Source of the DNA: JAHEFU01 sp041395205
GTDB taxonomy: Bacteria > 4484-113 > JAFGCY01
DNA: 64,000 bases
NCBI GenBank assembly: GCA_041395205.1
Contig: JAWLAZ010000002.1
Coordinates: forward strand, 372,001-436,000
Direction: 5' to 3'
The notes under the pieces are model-generated. The model saw only the letters and a program-made list of their open reading frames with translations, did not search any database and was not told the origin of the DNA. The position numbers and the translations under genes were made by a program. This document shows, piece by piece, positions 33,443 through 42,394 of the stretch; the stretch's first letter is position 1, and the number at the start of each line of letters is the position of its first letter.

Positions 33443-36400
33443 CTAAGCTTGCGTGGCAGAATCCGCATGCGCTTCCGCTGCGTCCGCCAGGGCGAGCTCC
33501 AGTGCCCGCTGTCCGGCGATCTGGCGGAAGATCATCGGCACGACAATCAGGGTCAGCCCGGTGCTGACCAGCAGTCCACCGATGATCGCCCAGGCCATCG
33601 GGGCCCACATGCTGCCTCCCCAGATGCCAAGCGGCAGCAGTCCGCCGACCGTCGTTGCCGTTGTCAGGATGATCGGCCTGAGTCTGGAGGCTCCCGCGCT
33701 GGCAATAGCCTCGTCAAGCGGGGATCCCTGGCGCAGCCGTTCCATGATGAAGTCCATCAGCACGATGCTGTTGTTGACGACGATGCCCGCCAGCGAGATC
33801 AGCCCCAGTCCGGCGGTGAAGCCGAAGGGCCAGCCACTCACATACAGCCCGAGGATCGCGCCGATCAGTGACAGCGGAATGGCGATGAATACCACCAGGG
33901 CGATACGGATGCTGCGGAACTGGGCCACCAGCACGAGGATGATCAGCAGCAGGGCCACCCCGCTGGCTGATCCCAGACCTGCGAATGCCTCGCTGCTTTC
34001 CTCGGCCTCACCACTGATGATGATCCGGTAGCCGGGCTTGAGTGCAATCGCATCCAGCGCGGGCCGGGCATCCTTCAGGGCTTCGCTGGCCAGCCGGCCG
34101 TTGTCCATGTTGGCGCTGACGACGAGTTCCCGCTCACGGTCCGTCCGGTCAATCTGGCTCGTGACGTGGCGGGACTCATAGTGCGCCACACTGCTGAGCG
34201 GCACCGGGCTGTTGCCGGGGCCGCTGTGCAGGTAGAAGCTCTCGAGATCCGTGGCCTCATCTCGCCGTTCGCGCATCACGCGCATCATCACCGGTATGGT
34301 GCGGCTCGGTGCCCGGTACTGCGTGACCTCCAGCCCGCTGGTGTTGATGAGCGTCACCCGGTTGACATCGAAGCGCGTCATGCCGATGGCGCGCAGCTGG
34401 CTTTCATCAACCACCAGCTCCAGATGTCTGCTGTCGACCCCGAAGCTGTCACGGATGTCTATCACGTTGTCCGCTGTCCGCAGAGCTGCCTTGATCTCGC
34501 GGCCGATGGACTTCAGCTCCTCGAGATTCTCGCCGCGGACCTTGATCTGGATCGGAGCACCGACCGGAGGACCCTGCTCCAGACTGCGCACGATCACTTC
34601 CGCTCCGGCCACGCGCTGCTGGGCCTCCCGCCGGAGCAGCGGCACGAGCCTGGCGGATTCCGCCCTGTCAACCGTGTTCACCAGGAACTCCGCATACCAG
34701 GAGGCCCGGGCCAGCGGTACGCGGTTGTAGTAGTACATCGGACCACCCTGGCCGATGTTGGCAACGAAGCTCGTGACACCCTCCTGGCCGGCGAGGATCC
34801 GCTCCATGTCCTCGACGGCGCGTTCAGTCTCACTCAGGGCCGTACCTTCAGGCATGTACAGATCTATCGTGAACTGGTTGCGGTCGGCGGAGGGAAAGAA
34901 CTGCACCCCGAGCTGCCCGAAAAGGATCAGGCTGCCAACGAAGGTCAGCGTCACGATCGTGCCGGTCAGCAGGCGCTGCCGCTGCGTCCAGGCCAAGACC
35001 GGGGCATAGGCCCGCTCCAGCCAGCCCATCAGTCCTCCAAGGGGGCTGAAGTTCAGAGCTCCCCGTCCCGGACGGATTGCCACGCTGCAGATCGCCGGAG
35101 TGACCGTCAGCGCGATCAGGTAACTCAGCAGGATCGCCGCGCTGACGGTCAGCGGGATGTCCCTGACGAATTCGCCACTCTCCGCATGCATCGCCAGCAG
35201 CGGCAGGAAGGCGAAGACGGTGGTCAGGGTGCTTGTCAGCATCGGCATTGCCAGTTCAGTGGTGGCCTGGATCGCTGCCTCGCGGCGCTCGACCCCGCGT
35301 TCCATGTAGCGCGAGACGTTGTCGGCCACCACGATTGCATTGTCAACGAGCATGCCGATTGCGATGATCAGCCCGGCGATGCTCATCTGCTGCAGGCTGG
35401 TGCCGAGCAGGCTCATCACCGCGAAGCAGGAGACCAGCACGAGCGGGATCGCCAGCCCGACCGGAATGGTGCTGCGCAGTCCCATGAACAGGAACACCAC
35501 GAGCACGACAAGCAGGATGCCAGTGTACAGGTTCGAGAGGAAGTTGCCGATCTGCAGCCCGACCTGCATCGGCTGGTCATGTACGACGGTCAGTTCCAGG
35601 TCCGAGGGTATGCTCGCGCGGATATCCGCGATCTCGGCATCGATCTGGCTGCCGAGCTGCATCACGTTGCGGCCACTCTTCATCACGACGCTGATCAGCA
35701 CGGCCTGCTGGCCATTGACACGGGTCAGGTAGTTTGCCGGATCCTCATATCCGTAGCGCACATCTCCGAGGTCCCCGACGCGCAGCTGCCCTCCGCCCTG
35801 CATGCCGCTCACCGGCAGCCGGCGGATAGCTTCAAGGGAGTCAAACTCTCCGCTGGAATCAATCGTCCAGCGTGAACCCTCACTCTCCAGTTCGCCGCCG
35901 GGCATCAGCACATTCGTACCCTGCAGGCTCCCCAGCAGGCTGTCCAGATTGATGTTGTAGCGGGCCATGCGCAGCTGGTCAAACTCCAGCCAGATCCGCT
36001 CCTGCTGCTCTCCCCAGACCTGCACGCGACCGGCGGCGGGCAGCAGGCTGATGCGCTTGCGGATTCTTTCAGCGAAGGCCGCCAGTTCCCGTGGGCTGTA
36101 GTTGGCACCGCTCACGGCTATGATGTGGCTGGAGGTGTCGAAGAATTCGTCGTCAACTATCGGCTCGCTGGCGCCCTCCGGCAGGGTGTCGCGCATCGTG
36201 GCGATCTTCGCGCGCAGTCTGTCCCAGATCTGCGGCACCTCCCTGACGGGGGTGTCATCATCAAGCTTGATGAACATCACGGAAACCGAATAGCGCGAGG
36301 CTGATTCAATCTCGTTGACCTCAGCGATTTCGGCGGCCACGTCCTCCAGCGGCTTGGTGACATACTGCTCGATGTCCTCAGGCATCGCGCCGGGAAAGAA

Positions 36401-36547
36401 GGTGATCAGCCTGGCCCCGCGGATCGTGATCTCCGGATCCTCGCGCCGGCTCATCGTGAAGAAGTAGCTCAGCCCCCAGAGCACGATCAGCAGCACGCAG
36501 ATCGTCGTCAGGGTCGGAAAGCGTACCGCAAGCCTGGTTATCAGCAT
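33443..36547 (-). CDS. RND efflux transporter, inner-membrane subunit
   Basis: 1034 residues, HAE1-like RND pump. Twelve membrane helices with two large periplasmic loops (residues 35-330 and 550-870) are predicted. The proton-relay helix GMLVDNAIVVADNV keeps one of the two adjacent acidic residues (Asp-Asn instead of Asp-Asp), a common variant in AcrB-like subfamilies. The N-terminus ITRLAVRFPTLTTICVLLIV is typical. It starts 2 nt after the adaptor gene, so they form an operon. No outer-membrane channel gene is in the window. Drug or lipid export is likely; the substrate is unknown. Confidence 0.94.
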   Translation of the reverse strand: MLITRLAVRFPTLTTICVLLIVLWGLSYFFTMSRREDPEITIRGARLITFFPGAMPEDIEQYVTKPLEDVAAEIAEVNEIESASRYSVSVMFIKLDDDTPVREVPQIWDRLRAKIATMRDTLPEGASEPIVDDEFFDTSSHIIAVSGANYSPRELAAFAERIRKRISLLPAAGRVQVWGEQQERIWLEFDQLRMARYNINLDSLLGSLQGTNVLMPGGELESEGSRWTIDSSGEFDSLEAIRRLPVSGMQGGGQLRVGDLGDVRYGYEDPANYLTRVNGQQAVLISVVMKSGRNVMQLGSQIDAEIADIRASIPSDLELTVVHDQPMQVGLQIGNFLSNLYTGILLVVLVVFLFMGLRSTIPVGLAIPLVLVSCFAVMSLLGTSLQQMSIAGLIIAIGMLVDNAIVVADNVSRYMERGVERREAAIQATTELAMPMLTSTLTTVFAFLPLLAMHAESGEFVRDIPLTVSAAILLSYLIALTVTPAICSVAIRPGRGALNFSPLGGLMGWLERAYAPVLAWTQRQRLLTGTIVTLTFVGSLILFGQLGVQFFPSADRNQFTIDLYMPEGTALSETERAVEDMERILAGQEGVTSFVANIGQGGPMYYYNRVPLARASWYAEFLVNTVDRAESARLVPLLRREAQQRVAGAEVIVRSLEQGPPVGAPIQIKVRGENLEELKSIGREIKAALRTADNVIDIRDSFGVDSRHLELVVDESQLRAIGMTRFDVNRVTLINTSGLEVTQYRAPSRTIPVMMRVMRERRDEATDLESFYLHSGPGNSPVPLSSVAHYESRHVTSQIDRTDRERELVVSANMDNGRLASEALKDARPALDAIALKPGYRIIISGEAEESSEAFAGLGSASGVALLLIILVLVAQFRSIRIALVVFIAIPLSLIGAILGLYVSGWPFGFTAGLGLISLAGIVVNNSIVLMDFIMERLRQGSPLDEAIASAGASRLRPIILTTATTVGGLLPLGIWGGSMWAPMAWAIIGGLLVSTGLTLIVVPMIFRQIAGQRALELALADAAEAHADSATQA

Positions 36548-36549
36548 GA

Positions 36550-37845
36550 TCAGCGGCTCCGGTTGTCTAGTCCCGTGATCTCGGAAATGCCCAGGGCATC
36601 CACGATCACCACGGAATCACCATCGGCCAGGCGGTGCTGCCCGTTGACAATCACCTGGTCGTCAGCGGCAAGCCCGTCGACGAACACCAGTCCGCCCCGA
36701 TCGGCCCGGCGCTCAATGGGGATCCTCACGGCCCGGCCATCCCTGGCAACGAACACAGCGTCGCCGATGATCGCATTCTCGCGGATCACCAGTCCTCCGG
36801 GGTTCTCGCTGAATCCCAGCGTCACCAGTGCCACCATGCCCGGCACAATGCCCTCGGGAGGTGAATTCATCTCAAGCATCACGGGAAAAGCTCTCGTAAG
36901 GGCACTGGCACGGGGAGCAATCGTCACGAGTGTTGCCTGTGCAGCTTCATCAGGACTGGCGGGAAAACTCACATCCGCCACGTCACCGGGACTGATGGCA
37001 GCGAAATCGCCTTCCGGGATCTCCGTGCGGATCTCGAGCGTAGTGAGATCAGCGAGTTCAATCACGGGACTGCCCGCCAGCACATTCTGTCCAGGCTCCA
37101 GCATCCGCATCGTGACCGTGCCACTGATCGGCGCACGCAGCTCGGTGTAAGCCAGCTGGGTTCGCGCCATCTCCAGCCCGCCACTGCTGGCCTGCAATGC
37201 TCCCTTAGCAAGATCAATCTGCTCCTGGCGCGGGCCTTCCTCCGCCAGCTCAAGCTGCTGTCGGGCCTGCACCACACTTTCCTCGGCCTGGCGCCTGGTC
37301 ATGTTCAGCGCATCCAGTTCGCTGCGGCTGACAACTCCCTGGGCGAACAGCAGGCTCAGGCGTTCATGATCACGGGTGATGCGCTCAAGCGCCGCCTCAG
37401 CGCTGGCAACAGCAGCCTGGGCCTGGATCAGCTCCTGCGGCCGGCTGCCATTCTCCAGCAGTCTGAGCTGGGCCTCTGCCTGCTGACTTGCACCTTCCGC
37501 CTGATGCTTCTGTGCCTGGTACAAGTCATCGTCCAGCCTGGCAAGCAACTGCCCCTCCGAAACCCGTTCACCTTCCTCCACGAGCACTACGGCAACCTTG
37601 CCGCTGAGCTGGAATCCGAGCTGGACCTGGGAGGAACTCTGCACCGTGCCTGACAGAGGAGCGCGGAAATCAACCTGGCTTCCCATGCGCGGGTTCTCCA
37701 CGCGAACGGCAATGGCTGTGATTTCAGTCGCCGCATCAGACCTGGCGCTGTAACGGGGACCGTTGCACGAAGCCAGAATCAGGCAGGCAAGCAGTGCTGA
37801 CATCGCATGAAACTGTGCCGCGTGTACATTTTTCGTGAGATGCAT
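36550..37845 (-). CDS. RND efflux adaptor (membrane fusion lipoprotein)
   Basis: 431 residues. Lipoprotein signal with lipobox LASC at about residue 27, so it is lipid-anchored like AcrA. A lipoyl-like half motif (GFQLSGKVAVVLVEEGERVSEGQLLARLD) precedes a coiled-coil hairpin (residues about 110-225), then a second lipoyl half ELRAPISGTVTMRMLEPGQNV and beta-barrel and proximal domains. GGGAAAGGGAA ribosome-binding site before the ATG. It links the RND pump to an outer-membrane channel encoded elsewhere. First gene of the two-gene operon; an AT-rich stretch upstream (37862-37930) may carry the promoter. Confidence 0.92.
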   Translation of the reverse strand: MHLTKNVHAAQFHAMSALLACLILASCNGPRYSARSDAATEITAIAVRVENPRMGSQVDFRAPLSGTVQSSSQVQLGFQLSGKVAVVLVEEGERVSEGQLLARLDDDLYQAQKHQAEGASQQAEAQLRLLENGSRPQELIQAQAAVASAEAALERITRDHERLSLLFAQGVVSRSELDALNMTRRQAEESVVQARQQLELAEEGPRQEQIDLAKGALQASSGGLEMARTQLAYTELRAPISGTVTMRMLEPGQNVLAGSPVIELADLTTLEIRTEIPEGDFAAISPGDVADVSFPASPDEAAQATLVTIAPRASALTRAFPVMLEMNSPPEGIVPGMVALVTLGFSENPGGLVIRENAIIGDAVFVARDGRAVRIPIERRADRGGLVFVDGLAADDQVIVNGQHRLADGDSVVIVDALGISEITGLDNRSR

Positions 37846-37861
37846 TTCCCTTTCCCAAACT

Positions 37862-37935
37862 TTCGCGTCAGAGTAGATTACCAGTATTTATGCCGATTAT
37901 TTTATATACACTGTTATTTAGTTCGTGAAATTTCA
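37862..37935. promoter_or_regulatory. AT-rich intergenic stretch between RND operon and SRPBCC gene
   Basis: A 70-nt AT-rich island (for example TATTTATGCCGATTATTTTA) inside 60%-GC DNA, between divergent genes. It is the likely site of promoter or regulator binding for both, but no pair of -35/-10 boxes is convincing. The rest of the 185-nt gap shows a TAAAAT at 37989-37994 before the plus-strand gene. Confidence 0.35.
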
Positions 37936-38030
37936 TGACGGATTTAACCCGAAGGACGGCTTCACAAGCCTGCGGCAAATGGCAATGCTAAAATCAGCAT
38001 TCCCCGCTGGGAATCTGGACCTGAACCACC

Positions 38031-38513
38031 ATGCCACATCGCTTCCAGTCAACTGAAGTAGAGCTTTTCGAATTCCTGCTAGAGGATGAATTCGAGTTCG
38101 CGGCACCACCGGAACGGGTCTGGCAGGCCCTGACAGTCGAGATCGGCTCCTGGTGGAAAGCACCCTATACCCTGCTGAGTGATGCGGAGGAAGTCCGGCT
38201 GGAACCCTCGATCGGAGGCCGGTTCATGGAATCCTGCGGCGGAGAGGATGGTGCACTGCTCGGGCTGGTGACGGAGATCGTGCATCGCCGGCTGATCCGC
38301 ATTCGCATTCTGCGGCCACGGGCCGGGATCTTCCCACATGAGGTCTGCTTCACACTTGAAAGGCAAAGTGACGGGAACTGCATGCTCAAGCTCCGTCATG
38401 AATCATGGCTCAAGCGTGGTGAACATGCGGAGATCAGCAAGCACAGCATTCTGACGACCTGGCAGGCCGTGCTCGACGACAGACTGCGCAAGTTCCTGAG
38501 TGCCACGGATTAG
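38031..38513 (+). CDS. SRPBCC/AHSA1-like START-superfamily protein
   Basis: 160 residues. A beta-rich cavity protein of the AHSA1/polyketide-cyclase type, with an N-terminal strand EDEFEFAAPPERVWQALTVEIGSWW and a C-terminal helix (LTTWQAVLDDRLRKFLS). Function is not predictable from sequence; family members bind hydrophobic ligands or act as cochaperones. Single gene, followed by a strong terminator shared with the convergent lipoprotein gene. Confidence 0.8.
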   Translation: MPHRFQSTEVELFEFLLEDEFEFAAPPERVWQALTVEIGSWWKAPYTLLSDAEEVRLEPSIGGRFMESCGGEDGALLGLVTEIVHRRLIRIRILRPRAGIFPHEVCFTLERQSDGNCMLKLRHESWLKRGEHAEISKHSILTTWQAVLDDRLRKFLSATD

Positions 38514-38534
38514 GCTGCTCTGATAATCCGCAGA

Positions 38535-38571
38535 AAAACAGCAGGCCGCCCGTGGGCGGCCTGCTGTTTTC
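38535..38571. terminator. bidirectional terminator
   Basis: A 13-bp stem (CAGCAGGCCGCCC 38539-38551 with GGGCGGCCTGCTG 38554-38566), flanked by AAAA on the left and TTTTCTTTCT on the right. It serves both the SRPBCC gene and the convergent lipoprotein gene. Confidence 0.92.
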
Positions 38572-38585
38572 TTTCTGAGCAGTTT

Positions 38586-40613
38586 TTAGTCGACAGCGAA
38601 TCCAGCATCAATGTTGGAAGCAGCACTCCCGATGTAACCGGACTTGCGGGATACCGCATAGTAGAAGTACCCGGTGTCACCTTCCACATCAGTATCGACA
38701 TAGGAGGAAACCACGGTTGTTCCGATTGAAACGTAGGGACCATCAATCACATCGGCTCGGAAGACCTCATAATCGTCCGGGTCCGGTCCAGTCAAAGGCG
38801 GCAGCCAGGTTACGGTAACCTGAAATGGCTGATCGTCGGAGGCGTTCAGAGCCTGCGGCGCACTCAGTCCCACGAAGCCGCTGTCGAAGTCACTCTGCGG
38901 CGACTCATCCCAGGCCGGCTTGAAGGCGCTGACCTTGTAGTAATAGACCGCACCGTCCGAGGCAGTCGTGTCGTCATAGGTGTTGACATACCCGGTGAAG
39001 GCGAGCAACGCGTAGCTGCCGTCCTCTGCGTCAGAGCGGTAGATGTTGTAGCCACTGGGTACCTGGCTGCCACCGGAATGCGTCCAGCTCAATGTGATCA
39101 GAGTCGGACTTGAATCATCGGAGGCGGCAAGGTCGGTGGGCGCCTGAAGCTGCGACACGAAGCCGCTGGCAACATCACTGAAATCGCTGCCGCCTGGGAA
39201 ATCCGCAGCGGTACTCTGGATGTAGTAGTAGTAGATCTTGCCATCGGGCACGCTGGTGTCCTGGTAGAACTCCACAGGGCCGACACTGGCGACGAGCACC
39301 TTGAGGCCTCCTTCCGAGGTACTGCGGAAGATGTCATATCCCTCGGGGGCAAACCCGCTTGCCGGAGCATCCCAGCCTATGCTGATGCGATCGGGCAACA
39401 GTCCCTGGCCGCAGATCACTCCTGTGGGCGGGTTGATGATGCCCATGAAGCCTTCATCCGCCGCACTGGGTTCACTGACACCCGCAGTATCATGCAGGGA
39501 ACGCACACGGTACCAGTAGGGTGTCTGATCGGTCACGGAAGTGTCGTTGTAGGACTTGAAGGCAAATCCCAGGGCTGCGATCTCGGTATAGGTGCCGTTT
39601 TCGCTGTCGGCCCGCTCGACGCTCCAGCCCTTGGGCTGGATGCCACTCGGCGGATCCTCCCAGGAGATGAAAACCTTTCCTCCGAATGTCCCGTCACTGG
39701 CCTGCGCATTGACCGGGGGATTGGGAGGCAGTACACCGGTCACGTTGATGGTACGGAAATTCGTGCCCTCCATGCCTTCATTGTCAATCGCATGCACCCT
39801 GGTCACATAGGTTCCGGGAATGGCATACTCATGCTCCAGCGTGGGGACATCCGTGGTTTCATCAATCGTGCCGTCATTGTTGAAATCCCATTGCCATTCA
39901 ACCAGTTCACCATCAGTGTCAGTGAAATCGGCAGTGAGGTTCACGGTGAGCGGCCAGGGGCCGAGGGTCGTATCAGCCTCCAGGGTCCCGCTCGGGGCAA
40001 AGCCCGTACCGATCCTCACGAAGTCCACCTGGCCCTGCTCCAGTCCCGTCATCACGACAGCGAAGAAGATGTGGCCTTCCGGACTGATGTAGTCACTGAA
40101 GTCTGTAAGGTCCAGAGTCCGGCTGCCGTCTCCGCCATACCAGTCCCAGCGGCCGCTGACATAGTTGGCAATCGCAAAGTACAGGTCCCCTTCGCTGGCG
40201 GGGGGGTCGGAGACCCCGAAGATCAGCTGGATCGCCTGGTCATAGTCCCCGAGATTGAAGGCATAGATTCCGAAAGCGGGAGTAATGAGGCTTGAATCCA
40301 GCTGCGGTGCGAACTCCGGGCTGTAGACAGCCACATTTCCACTGGCGACCACCCTTGAGTTGGGTAATGCTGTGGCATAGTCAGCACCGGGGATCAGACG
40401 GTCCTCGTCCGTGTAACTGATACCGCGATCAAGATCGCTGATCGGTCCGAGGTCCAGTCCGGTAGCAACCGGAACATTCTCATTCTGCTGAGCAACATGC
40501 AGTTGCTGGTCATTGCCAGGCTGTCCAGCCCCCGAACCGCAGCTGCTCAGCGCCGCGCCAAGGATCAGCATCACCGGAATCAGCAATTGTGCGAAAAGGT
40601 CTCTGCGCAACAA
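38586..40613 (-). CDS. lipoprotein: shared domain, PKD domain and four FN3 domains
   Basis: 675 residues from TTG 40613, which has GGAG 6 nt upstream and gives a signal with RR and lipobox LSSC; a longer TTG opening at 40685 lacks this. Residues about 60-195 belong to the domain family of the haem-lipoprotein cluster (AIANYVSGRWDWYG, YISPEGHIFFAVVMTG). A PKD domain follows (WQWDFNNDGTIDETTD, PGTYVTRVHAIDNEG). Then four fibronectin-III repeats, each about 95 residues, with SGYNIYRSDAEDGSY-like motifs. No haem site. It is probably a surface-displayed adhesion or scaffold protein. Confidence 0.85.
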   Translation of the reverse strand: MLRRDLFAQLLIPVMLILGAALSSCGSGAGQPGNDQQLHVAQQNENVPVATGLDLGPISDLDRGISYTDEDRLIPGADYATALPNSRVVASGNVAVYSPEFAPQLDSSLITPAFGIYAFNLGDYDQAIQLIFGVSDPPASEGDLYFAIANYVSGRWDWYGGDGSRTLDLTDFSDYISPEGHIFFAVVMTGLEQGQVDFVRIGTGFAPSGTLEADTTLGPWPLTVNLTADFTDTDGELVEWQWDFNNDGTIDETTDVPTLEHEYAIPGTYVTRVHAIDNEGMEGTNFRTINVTGVLPPNPPVNAQASDGTFGGKVFISWEDPPSGIQPKGWSVERADSENGTYTEIAALGFAFKSYNDTSVTDQTPYWYRVRSLHDTAGVSEPSAADEGFMGIINPPTGVICGQGLLPDRISIGWDAPASGFAPEGYDIFRSTSEGGLKVLVASVGPVEFYQDTSVPDGKIYYYYIQSTAADFPGGSDFSDVASGFVSQLQAPTDLAASDDSSPTLITLSWTHSGGSQVPSGYNIYRSDAEDGSYALLAFTGYVNTYDDTTASDGAVYYYKVSAFKPAWDESPQSDFDSGFVGLSAPQALNASDDQPFQVTVTWLPPLTGPDPDDYEVFRADVIDGPYVSIGTTVVSSYVDTDVEGDTGYFYYAVSRKSGYIGSAASNIDAGFAVD

Positions 40614-40752
40614 AGTTTTCTCCGAAGTTAACTGAGTGAAGTCAGAGTTAATATACCATCGAAGGGAACTGACTGTAAGGCCCAATCAGGCGTCAAGCCC
40701 TGAACGGTTCAGCTTCAGAGACTGTCTGCAATGTATCCGGAGAAATGATTAC

Positions 40753-42384
40753 ATGAATTCCCTCGACATTTCCCGCAGGTTCAACTGGGCATTGCACTGG
40801 CTCACAGGGAGCCTGCTGGTTCTGTTCAGCCTGACCCTGTTATCCATATCGGCGGCTCAGGCGGGGCAGGAAACTGAACCACTAGTCTCAACGGCATCAG
40901 GCACCTTGCAGGGTTTCATGTCCGGCGATGTGGAAGTTTTCCTTGGTGTTCCCTTTGCGCAGCCCCCGGTTGGGGAACTGCGTTGGCGGGAACCACAGCC
41001 ATTGAAGAGCTGGGAAGGTATCAGAACCGCGTTGGAGTATGGCCCCGCCTGCCCGCAACCAGCCAACCTGCTGTTTGCTGATGCAGGAGAATCCTCTGAG
41101 GACTGCCTGTACCTCAACATCTGGACCGCAGGCCATTCCCAGCGCAGGCAGCCGGTGATTGTCTACCTGCATGGCGGAGCATTCATCTATGGCAGTGGCA
41201 GTCAGCAGGCATATGACGGTGCCGCACTGGCAGCCCGCGGAATTGTAGTCGTGACCCTGAACTACCGGCTGGGAGCTCTTGGATTCCTGGCCCATCCGGA
41301 GCTCAGTGCTCAATCCCCCACGCATACCAGCGGGAACTACGGCCTGCTGGACCAGCTTGCCGCGCTACGCTGGGTCAGGGACAACATATCCGCCTTCGGT
41401 GGCGACCCGGGCAATGTAACGCTGATGGGCGAATCAGCCGGCGCAGTCAGCGTGTGTACGCTGATGAGCAGCCCGCTCAGCAGTGGGTTGTTCCAACAGG
41501 CTGTGGTGATGAGTGGCGGTGCACCGGGCCGTCTGCGGAACCTGAGCAGCCAACGCAACGGACTGGCAAGCATGGAATCGCTTGGAGAGGACTGGGCTGC
41601 CCAGCGCATGCAGCGCCTGGGTCTCCACGACTTCAGCGAACTGCGCCAGGTGCCATGGCAGTCGCTGCAGGGTGCCGGCATCGCCGGGATCGGACCACGG
41701 GATATTGACATCGTGGACATGATGTCCATGGATGGCACGATCTGCATAGATGGCTACCTGCTGCAGGACAGCCCAGCGGAGATATTCCGCAGCGGCAAAC
41801 AACTGCCAGTCCCCGTGATGTGCGGCTCACTGCGCAATGAAGGTGCAATGTTCACGCTGGGCATGCGCTTTCGCAACATGCAGCAGTATGAGGGCGTGCT
41901 GGAGCGGATTTTCGGTCCGCGTCTGGACATCGCCACTGAGCTGTATCCGGCGGCTGATACGAATATGGCGCTTGCGCAGCTCAGCACTTTCATCAGTGAC
42001 GGATTCGGGGCCGGAGTGCGCAACGTGGCACGCAGTACTGATTCAGCTGGCAACGCAGCCTGGCTCTACCGCTTTGACTATGTGAATCCGCTGGCGCGCC
42101 TCACCGGTATCGGAACATTCCATGGCTCAGAGGTGCCCTACTTCTTCGGATCCTTCCCGGTACCGGCAGCCTATGGGCGCGGCAGCGAACTGCTGTCGAG
42201 CAGGCTCGGCGACTACCTGGAGTCTTTTGCACGCACTGGCAACCCCAATGGCTCAGACAACCTGGAGTGGCCAGCCTATGACCAGAGCCAGGAAGCACTG
42301 TTGCAGATCAACCTGCCGATGTCCCGGGGGGCTGTCGAACGCACCAGGCAATTCGACCTGATCAGCGAAAGTGGGTTGTGGTGA
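40753..42384 (+). CDS. type B carboxylesterase, exported
   Basis: 543 residues. The signal peptide is residues 1-38 (ending SISAAQAG). Carboxylesterase fold: the oxyanion-hole motif VIVYLHGGAFIYGSGSQ, the nucleophile elbow GESAGAVSVCTLM, the acid region SLRNEGAMFTLG and FHGSEVPYFFGSFP carrying the catalytic His. Esterase activity on short-chain or aromatic esters in the periplasm or outside the cell is likely. Start ATG at 40753 with GGAG upstream. It is divergent from the FN3 lipoprotein and convergent with the TIG/dockerin-like gene. Confidence 0.9.
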   Translation: MNSLDISRRFNWALHWLTGSLLVLFSLTLLSISAAQAGQETEPLVSTASGTLQGFMSGDVEVFLGVPFAQPPVGELRWREPQPLKSWEGIRTALEYGPACPQPANLLFADAGESSEDCLYLNIWTAGHSQRRQPVIVYLHGGAFIYGSGSQQAYDGAALAARGIVVVTLNYRLGALGFLAHPELSAQSPTHTSGNYGLLDQLAALRWVRDNISAFGGDPGNVTLMGESAGAVSVCTLMSSPLSSGLFQQAVVMSGGAPGRLRNLSSQRNGLASMESLGEDWAAQRMQRLGLHDFSELRQVPWQSLQGAGIAGIGPRDIDIVDMMSMDGTICIDGYLLQDSPAEIFRSGKQLPVPVMCGSLRNEGAMFTLGMRFRNMQQYEGVLERIFGPRLDIATELYPAADTNMALAQLSTFISDGFGAGVRNVARSTDSAGNAAWLYRFDYVNPLARLTGIGTFHGSEVPYFFGSFPVPAAYGRGSELLSSRLGDYLESFARTGNPNGSDNLEWPAYDQSQEALLQINLPMSRGAVERTRQFDLISESGLW

Positions 42385-42394
42385 TTCCCCCTGG

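Noticed and set aside
34166..35875. A 569-residue open frame on the plus strand, antisense to the RND pump
   Set aside because: Shadow frame of the RND gene, with no family match and no ribosome-binding site or conserved motif.
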